Of a stretch of 28,471 bases of DNA, positions 24,336 through 28,471 are shown one piece after another. The notes beneath the pieces were generated by a model. It searched no databases, was not told the DNA's origin, and was given only the letters and a program-made list of their open reading frames with translations. The stretch comes from Haliea sp041746975 (GTDB lineage: Bacteria; Pseudomonadota; Gammaproteobacteria; Pseudomonadales; Halieaceae): contig JBGTGB010000296.1 in the NCBI GenBank assembly GCA_041746975.1, positions 1 to 28,471 of the forward strand. The letters run 5' to 3'. The translations under genes were made by a program, and so were the position numbers. Positions within the stretch are counted from its first letter, which is position 1, and every line of letters begins with the position of its first letter.

Positions 24336-24342
24336 AGAAATA

Positions 24343-24391
24343 TGGTAGCTACAGGTGGACTGGACGGTCCGGCGCTCCGGCCACCGACCCC
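24343..24391. repeat. 49-bp dispersed repeat A, copy 2
   Basis: This is the direct-orientation partner of 9439-9487 (46 of 49 identical). It lies between the RND fragment and the parDE remnant, 65 nt ahead of the parD start codon, and could be part of an ancestral parDE promoter or cassette boundary. Confidence 0.85.
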
Positions 24392-24455
24392 GGCGGGAAG
24401 ATTGGCCTATATTGCCATCGCTGCTAGTATCTGATCCAGCTCAGCGAGGTGACAT

Positions 24456-24728
24456 ATGCCAACCAGAAACGTGGTCCTGACAGAGCAGCAGGCTGAGAGG
24501 TGAAAGAATCAACTGATCAATCGCCTGTCCGCACTCGCGGCTGACGAGCTGCCCCATGGTCTACCTTGCAACAGCTTGCTTGCGGAGCATCGAAAGGTGG
24601 TTGATCTGGAATTCTATCGGGCAGGGCGCCACTTCATCATTTGCCGATATACCGCCGACGGTATTTTTGTGCTGGATTTCGTCCATGGTTCTCGTGATCC
24701 GCAAGCGATTCTGTATGACTTGGGCTGA
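24456..24728 (+). pseudogene. parDE toxin-antitoxin remnant (parD start joined to parE end)
   Basis: ATG 24456, preceded by a good GAGGTGA site, gives MPTRNVVLTEQQAER and then TGA. That is the standard N-terminus of ParD antitoxins, cut after 15 codons. From 24491 the sequence reads as the C-terminal half of a ParE toxin: NQLINRLSALAADELPHG, then DLEFYRAGRHFIICRYTADG, FVLDFVHGSRD and AILYDLG with a stop at 24726-24728. The join lies in GGCTGAGAGG, which also begins the other parE remnant at 10883. Most of parD and the first part of parE are gone, so neither product is expected to work. Confidence 0.7.
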
Positions 24729-24821
24729 ACATTCCCGCTCTGCGGCGCTGCACTGCCCGGTTTCTGGTAAGCGATCCAGGGATGTACCCGATTAATAAAA
24801 ACAGGTGTTCTTATCTCTGCC

Positions 24822-26108
24822 ACTGAGACAGCCAAGGACAGAGTCCATGGAAATTCCGGTTTCCTGGCGCTCGCCGCCCTCATCATTGCCGGTGAGGCCA
24901 TCTTTCTGCTGCCCTTCGTCCTGTCGCGCATTTTCCGTCCCACCTTCATCGACATTTTCGGCATCACCAATCTTCAGCTCGGCACCGCGTTTTCCCTGTA
25001 TGGCGTCATTGCCATGGTGTCCTATTTCGCCGGCGGACCGCTGGCGGACCGCTTTTCCGCCCGCAACCTGCTGGTGGCGGCATTGCTGGCGACTTCCCTC
25101 GGCGGAGTGGTCATGGTCGCCATACCGCCCATCGGCGTGCTGACCCTGCTCTACGGATTCTGGGGACTGACCACCATCCTGCTGTTCTGGGGGGCCCTGA
25201 TCAAAACCACCCGGGAGCTGGGCAGTGTTCACCAGGGCAGGACCTTCGGTCTGCTGGACGGCGGCCGCGGCCTGTTCGCGGCGGTCATGTCGTCGTTATC
25301 GGTTCTGGTGTTCGCGGCCCTGTTGCCGGCGGATGTGGAAACCGCGACCCTCGCCCAGCGCGAGCAGGCACTGGCTACAATCATCCAGGGATTTTCCGGG
25401 ATGTGTGTCCTCTCGGCGCTGCTGGTCTGGCTGTTCGTGCCGCCGACGCCGCGGACCGATACCCTGGCGGGTACCTGGGACAGTTTGCGGTGCCTGCAGC
25501 AAGTCATGGCCATGCGTACGGTCTGGTGCCAGTCGGTCATCGTGCTGTGTGCCTACGTGGCCTACAAAAGCACCGATGGTTTTTCCCTGTATGCCAGGGA
25601 CGCCTTCGGTTACAACGAGGTGGAGGCCGCCACTATCGCCACTGTCTCGTTCTGGATGCGCCCGGTCGCGGCCATCGGCGCGGGATTGCTGGCGGACCGG
25701 TTCAGCGGCTCGGTAATGCTGTTATTGAGTTTTGCCGTCGTCATGCTGGGCAGCGGGGCGATCGCGGCCGGTCTGATCGTGCCCGGACTGCCCTGGTTGT
25801 TACTGGCGACCATCGCGGGTACCAGTGCCGGTATCTATGGTCTGCGCGGCCTGTATTTCGCCATTTTCGGTGAGGGCAATGTCCCGCTAATACGGACCGG
25901 GACTGCGGTGGGCGTGGTGTCTTTTGTTGGATTCACACCGGATATCTTCATGGGTCCGCTGATGGGCTGGCTTATCGATTCCTCTCCCGGGGCCGCCGGC
26001 CACCAGCATGTATTTGGGGTCGTGGCGGGGTTTGCTTTTATCGGGCTGATTGCGACGGTGCTGTTTGGCCGGACAAGCCGAGCCTTGCCGGGAAGTGATC
26101 CCGTTTGA
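24822..26108 (+). CDS. MFS transporter lacking a canonical start codon
   Basis: Translation from 24822 gives TETAKDRVHGNSGFLALAAL, a full first helix, then FRPTFIDIFGITNLQLGTAF, SYFAGGPLADRFSARNLL (the MFS loop 2-3 pattern G..ADR) and further helices to 26108. A later helix pair contains KSTDGFSLYARDAFGYNEVE and GAGLLADRF. Roughly twelve helices are present. No ATG, GTG or TTG lies in frame between the upstream stop near 24770 and ATG 25014; using that ATG would lose the first helix and part of the second. The 5' end seems to have been cut off at the junction with the parDE remnant. The substrate is not predictable. It may be non-functional. Confidence 0.72.
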   Translation, partial: TETAKDRVHGNSGFLALAALIIAGEAIFLLPFVLSRIFRPTFIDIFGITNLQLGTAFSLYGVIAMVSYFAGGPLADRFSARNLLVAALLATSLGGVVMVAIPPIGVLTLLYGFWGLTTILLFWGALIKTTRELGSVHQGRTFGLLDGGRGLFAAVMSSLSVLVFAALLPADVETATLAQREQALATIIQGFSGMCVLSALLVWLFVPPTPRTDTLAGTWDSLRCLQQVMAMRTVWCQSVIVLCAYVAYKSTDGFSLYARDAFGYNEVEAATIATVSFWMRPVAAIGAGLLADRFSGSVMLLLSFAVVMLGSGAIAAGLIVPGLPWLLLATIAGTSAGIYGLRGLYFAIFGEGNVPLIRTGTAVGVVSFVGFTPDIFMGPLMGWLIDSSPGAAGHQHVFGVVAGFAFIGLIATVLFGRTSRALPGSDPV

Positions 26109-26190
26109 CCGTGCCTGCGGCGCCAGACGAGGGCGCCTCCGCTCTACGGCAATAGTCTCAGTACCGCATCTGCTCTATGGGTGTTCAGGC

Positions 26191-26209
26191 GTGGTTCCAC
26201 TGGAACCAC
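26191..26209. other. Perfect hairpin GTGGTTCC-ACT-GGAACCAC
   Basis: This is an 8-bp perfect stem with a three-base loop, 82 nt after the MFS stop and 91 nt before higB. No T-run follows, so it is at best a weak terminator; a binding dyad is possible. The remainder of 26109-26272 shows only a GGCGCC/GGCGCC pair near 26120. Confidence 0.45.
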
Positions 26210-26272
26210 TGTAACAGCTCCCATTGAGGCATGACAGGGAGGCGCCTCAGCGCGAAGGTCGTTCTTGCCAGC

Positions 26273-26291
26273 GTTATCGAGTTCCGATAAC
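26273..26291. promoter_or_regulatory. higBA operator, GTTATCG-N5-CGATAAC
   Basis: A perfect 7-bp inverted repeat ends 8 nt before the higB start codon and overlaps the probable promoter -10 area. HigA-type antitoxins repress their own operon through such dyads, so this is the expected HigA site. The assignment is by symmetry and position. Confidence 0.7.
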
Positions 26292-26299
26292 ATGGAAAC

Positions 26300-26593
26300 G
26301 TGATTGAATCCTTTGGAAATGCTCTCGCGGAAGACCTCTTCTATGACAGGAAGAGCAAGGCAACCAGATCATTTCCAAATGAACTTCGGAGAATCGCCAG
26401 GCGAAAACTACTCTACTTGCATGATGCAACAGACTTGCAGGATTTGAGGGTTCCACCTGGTAATCGACTGGAAGCCCTGAAAGGTGATTTGAAGGGATTG
26501 CACTCGATACGGATCAACGAACAATGGCGACTGGTTTTCCGCTGGAGCGGCGGGCAATCACATGATGTGCAGATAGTGGATTATCACAGATAG
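26300..26593 (+). CDS. higB: HigB-type toxin (RelE/ParE superfamily)
   Basis: This 97-aa toxin of a type II toxin-antitoxin system belongs to the HigB group of ribosome-dependent mRNA interferases. It opens VIESFGNALAEDLFYD, has the basic central helices LRRIARRKLLYLHDAT, the conserved LRVPPGNRLEALKGDLKG (49-66), and ends in strands SIRINEQWRLVFRW and VQIVDYHR, matching HigB throughout at normal length. The start is GTG 26300, close behind the operator; a GGAAA stretch serves as a poor ribosome site. It lies 2 nt before higA in the reversed toxin-first order typical of hig loci. It appears intact, in contrast to the broken parDE copies nearby. Confidence 0.9.
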   Translation: MIESFGNALAEDLFYDRKSKATRSFPNELRRIARRKLLYLHDATDLQDLRVPPGNRLEALKGDLKGLHSIRINEQWRLVFRWSGGQSHDVQIVDYHR

Positions 26594-26595
26594 AG

Positions 26596-26874
26596 GTGAA
26601 GGCTGTGGACAGGCAACCCAAACATCCGTTCCATCCCGGCGAGATGCTGCTCGAGGAATTCCTTGAACCCCAGGGCATGAGCCAGGCTGAGTTCGCACGG
26701 AAAATGGGCTGGACGAAGGCGCGGCTCAATGAACTCATCCGCGGGAAACGGGGTATCACTGCAGAGGCTGCATTAGATCTCGCCGACGCCCTGGGGACTT
26801 CGCCGAAGCTCTGGATGAATCTCCAGGCAACCTATGACCTGGATAGGGCCGCTGCGGCGCGTAGGGTAGCATGA
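26596..26874 (+). CDS. higA: HigA-type antitoxin (XRE/Cro-CI HTH)
   Basis: This 92-aa antitoxin partners HigB. HPFHPGEMLLEEFLEPQGMS (9-28) is the family's opening, and the helix-turn-helix follows with QAEFARKMGWTKARLNELIR (29-48) and the recognition loop GKRGITAEAALDLADALGTS. It ends with PKLWMNLQATYDLDRA, typical of HigA. It neutralises HigB and represses the operon at the upstream dyad. GTG 26596 starts 2 nt after the higB stop; GTG 26605 is an alternative. Length and motifs are normal. Confidence 0.9.
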   Translation: MKAVDRQPKHPFHPGEMLLEEFLEPQGMSQAEFARKMGWTKARLNELIRGKRGITAEAALDLADALGTSPKLWMNLQATYDLDRAAAARRVA

Positions 26875-26912
26875 CATCACTCTGCAACAGCCGTTGGAAC
26901 CGTCCGTAAAAG

Positions 26913-26927
26913 CGGGGTAGAACCCCG
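26913..26927. other. Short hairpin CGGGGT-AGA-ACCCCG
   Basis: This is a 6-bp GC-rich stem with a three-base loop between higA and rsuA. There is no T-run, so it is a weak terminator or a structure in the rsuA leader. Confidence 0.35.
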
Positions 26928-26956
26928 TCAACGCTCACTAGGTTCGCCAGCCCGCC

Positions 26957-27679
26957 ATGAAGCCCTATACCACCAGACTCGATCGTTTTATCAGCCAGAA
27001 CAGCGATTGCTCGATGGCAGACACTCGCCTGTTGTTGGCACAACGGCGGATACTGCTGGATGGCGTTGTGGCGGATTCGGTTCAGCAGGTGGTGACGAAG
27101 TTCACCCGCGTTGAGCTGGATGGTGTCTGCCTGCAGAGCGAGCAGCCGGTCTATCTGGCCTTCAACAAGCCCGCGGGTGTGGTCAGTGCGACAAAGGACA
27201 GCAAGCACCCGACGGTACTGGATCTGGTTCAGCACCCCCGCAAGGATGAGCTGCATATTGCCGGTCGCCTGGACTTCAATACCACGGGCCTGGTGCTGCT
27301 GACGAATGACGGGGCGTGGTCGAGCAGGATCGGCTCGCCGCAGACGAAACTCCCTAAGACCTATGAGGTGAGTGTATCGGAGCCCTTGAGCGACGAGTAC
27401 GTGGCTGTGTTTCAAGCGGGCATCTACTTTGCCTGTGAAGGCATCACCACACTGCCGGCCCGGCTGGAGATACTCTCCGCGTACCGGGCGAGGCTGTCGC
27501 TGGTCGAGGGCAAGTATCACCAGGTGAAGCGCATGTTCGGTTCGTTCCGGAACAAGGTGCTCGCGCTGCACCGCGTCTCGGTAGGGCCTGTGTCCCTCGG
27601 TGGTCTGGAACCGGGCGCGACCAGGCCGGTGGACGCAAGCGAGCTGGCGGAAATATCACGGCAGGTTTTTGGAACGTGA
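26957..27679 (+). CDS. rsuA: 16S rRNA pseudouridine synthase, RsuA family
   Basis: This 240-aa protein has an S4-like RNA-binding domain (about 5-55: RLDRFISQNSDCSMADTRLL, then RRILLDGVV) and a RluB/RsuA catalytic domain. The catalytic Asp106 lies in AGRLDFNTTGLVLLTNDG. LAFNKPAGVVSATKD (68-82), LPKTYEVSV and KYHQVKRMFGSF are the other family blocks. RsuA converts uridine 516 of 16S rRNA to pseudouridine; by sequence alone a related specificity cannot be excluded. ATG 26957 gives a standard length. It is followed after 17 nt by the CWC protein gene, so the two are likely co-transcribed. This is a core-genome gene in an otherwise accessory stretch. Confidence 0.88.
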   Translation: MKPYTTRLDRFISQNSDCSMADTRLLLAQRRILLDGVVADSVQQVVTKFTRVELDGVCLQSEQPVYLAFNKPAGVVSATKDSKHPTVLDLVQHPRKDELHIAGRLDFNTTGLVLLTNDGAWSSRIGSPQTKLPKTYEVSVSEPLSDEYVAVFQAGIYFACEGITTLPARLEILSAYRARLSLVEGKYHQVKRMFGSFRNKVLALHRVSVGPVSLGGLEPGATRPVDASELAEISRQVFGT

Positions 27680-27696
27680 CATCGGGAGGTTTGTCC

Positions 27697-27921
27697 ATGA
27701 CGGCGGTCGACGGTGAAGACACGTGCCCATTCTGTGGCGAAGTGAATACCTGCATGGCGAAGAGCACGCAGCCCTGCTGGTGCATTACCGCCACTATACC
27801 GGTGGGACTTGTTGAACTGGTCCCTCCTCCGGCAAAGGGCAAGGCCTGCATTTGTCAGGCCTGTGTACGTCGCTACAATCAGGACCCGGCGTCGTTCGGG
27901 TCCCGCTGCGCGGCAGAGTGA
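27697..27921 (+). CDS. Cysteine-rich CWC family protein
   Basis: This 74-aa protein matches the Cys-rich CWC family: CPFC (10-13), Cys19, the name-giving CWC (27-29) and CICQAC (51-56). The clustered cysteines probably bind zinc; the function is unknown. GGGAGG lies 7 nt upstream of ATG 27697, which decides the start over the earlier in-frame GTG 27676. Such genes are often found directly after RsuA-type pseudouridine synthase genes, as here, suggesting a link that has not been defined. Confidence 0.82.
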   Translation: MTAVDGEDTCPFCGEVNTCMAKSTQPCWCITATIPVGLVELVPPPAKGKACICQACVRRYNQDPASFGSRCAAE

Positions 27922-27943
27922 TTTACATCGCGCGGCAGCGCAT

Positions 27944-28004
27944 CCACAGCGTAATTTCCACCACAGAGCATCACGGATCTGAGCAAGTCCCGCAAATCTC
28001 CCGC
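27944..28004. repeat. 61-bp dispersed repeat B, copy 2
   Basis: This is the ungapped partner of 9550-9610 (50 of 61 identical, including CCACAGCGTAATTT and AGCAAGTCCCGCAA). It lies 22 nt after the CWC gene stop. No coding sequence was recognised in 27922-28093. Confidence 0.75.
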
Positions 28005-28024
28005 AGGGTCCGCCTTGGTTCCCT

Positions 28025-28048
28025 CCGTGCCGGCATTTGCCGGCACGG
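28025..28048. terminator. Strong GC-rich hairpin, possible terminator
   Basis: CCGTGCCGGC and GCCGGCACGG form a perfect 10-bp stem around an ATTT loop. It lies downstream of the CWC gene and upstream of a small reading frame. The following bases are CAGATAGTGTTT, a weak T tract, so a terminator is plausible but a REP-like palindrome is an alternative. Confidence 0.45.
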
Positions 28049-28093
28049 CAGATAGTGTTTATACTTCGTTTAAACATTATCCCGGAGATTGCC

Positions 28094-28248
28094 ATGACCG
28101 AAACGAAGCCAGTTACGTGCTTTGCCATCAGCCCAAGTCCTTCGACTGGCGCCTGCGCGGCGGCGCGCCCCATCCAATGAAAAGTGTGACCGATGCCCGC
28201 TTTGCCGAGGTGCTGGCCGTGCTAAACCAGGTTATACAGTTGGTCTGA
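28094..28248 (+). pseudogene. Small hypothetical gene, apparent frameshift
   Basis: ATG 28094 is preceded by GGAG at good spacing and by an AT-rich promoter-like stretch (TTTATACTTCG). It reads MTETKPVTCFAIS, then loses sense and stops at 28178. From about 28132 the next frame reads PKSFDWRLRGGAPHP, then MKSVTDARFAEVLAVLNQVI and a stop at 28246-28248. Joined, the pieces form a coherent ~50-aa protein. A one-base indel near TCAGCCC would explain this. I do not recognise the family. A GTG within the second frame could also start a shorter product. Confidence 0.35.
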
Positions 28249-28255
28249 CTTAAGC

Positions 28256-28471
28256 GCAGTGATCGCAAGGCAGCCCTGACCGAACCACCGCAGCGGCTGC
28301 AAACCTCAATGTCTATGCAGCGGTGCTCGAAGGTGCCGCACAGGGCCTCTGCTTTGGCTTGCGCCGCTGCAGCCTCCTCAAAGCGTCCCTTCAGGTTCTG
28401 CAGCCTGCGCTCTCGGTCCTGCGCAAACCACAATGCACAACGGATGGCAAACCCAAAGCTACCACCGCCAC
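28256..28471 (-). pseudogene. Possible IS91-type transposase remnant, runs off the window
   Basis: The minus-strand frame is open from the right edge and contains the helical stretch LQNLKGRFEEAAAAQAKAEA followed by IDIEVCSRCGGSVR. The latter resembles the C-terminal IDIE-C-x2-CGG zinc-ribbon segment of IS91-family transposases. Homology is lost right after VR, which points to a frameshift or truncation. The preceding helical part was not recognised, so this may be a chimeric fragment. The call is tentative. Confidence 0.35.

Noticed and set aside
24186..24434. Plus-strand 82-codon frame across the RND fragment and repeat A
   Set aside because: The minus strand carries the recognisable permease end; the plus frame has no ribosome site or family features.
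1..28471. CRISPR array, tRNA or rRNA genes, intact insertion sequence
   Set aside because: No regularly spaced repeats, no cloverleaf-like segment and no complete transposase with terminal inverted repeats were found by reading; only a possible transposase fragment at the right edge.

Overview
The window looks like a chromosomal stretch of an environmental, probably marine, gammaproteobacterium. The evidence is a GC-rich composition, a TonB-dependent receptor paired with a TPR-sulfotransferase, SDR, MDR and esterase catabolic genes, DUF3604 and patatin proteins, and an RsuA pseudouridine synthase. A Halieaceae/Cellvibrionales-type host would fit, but that is inference from gene style only. 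No tRNA, rRNA, CRISPR array or intact insertion sequence was seen.

Left part (1-9341). This holds the 3' end of a DUF3604 gene, a large patatin-like phospholipase (minus), a membrane diguanylate cyclase, a SnoaL-like protein (minus), a Wzz-like gene broken by internal deletion, an alpha/beta hydrolase, a secreted DUF4142 protein (minus), and a two-gene unit. The unit is a helical EEHE protein followed by a lipoprotein amidohydrolase that carries an inserted NTF2-like domain.

Middle part (9342-13941). This is accessory and decayed. A Fic-domain gene with its own dyad-rich promoter sits between a 49-bp repeat and a parE remnant. The same repeat and remnant occur together, without fic, at 24.34-24.73 kb. 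Next come a LysR gene whose C-terminus reads through the parE remnant, a divergent SDR gene, a haloalkane-dehalogenase-like pseudogene and a truncated membrane-protein gene.

Catabolic and transport cluster (13942-24055). A tightly packed minus-strand operon runs SDR, quinone-oxidoreductase-like MDR, type-B carboxylesterase lipoprotein, BCCT transporter, with gene overlaps of 8 and 14 nt. It is divergent from a GcvA-type LysR gene. A second minus-strand operon, TonB-dependent receptor then TPR-sulfotransferase, ends convergently on that LysR gene. A shared GAAAAATA motif lies about 100 nt upstream of both operons and just ahead of the LysR start, which suggests one regulon. The likely scheme is uptake across the outer membrane, ester hydrolysis in the envelope, inner-membrane import of a betaine- or carnitine-like product, then oxidation and reduction in the cytoplasm. 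The substrate is unknown.

Right part (24056-28471). This holds an RND-permease fragment, the second repeat plus a parDE remnant, an MFS transporter with no canonical start, an intact higBA toxin-antitoxin pair with a clear operator, rsuA, a small Cys-rich CWC protein, a second copy of a 61-bp dispersed repeat, a strong hairpin, a frameshifted small gene and a possible IS91-type transposase remnant at the edge.
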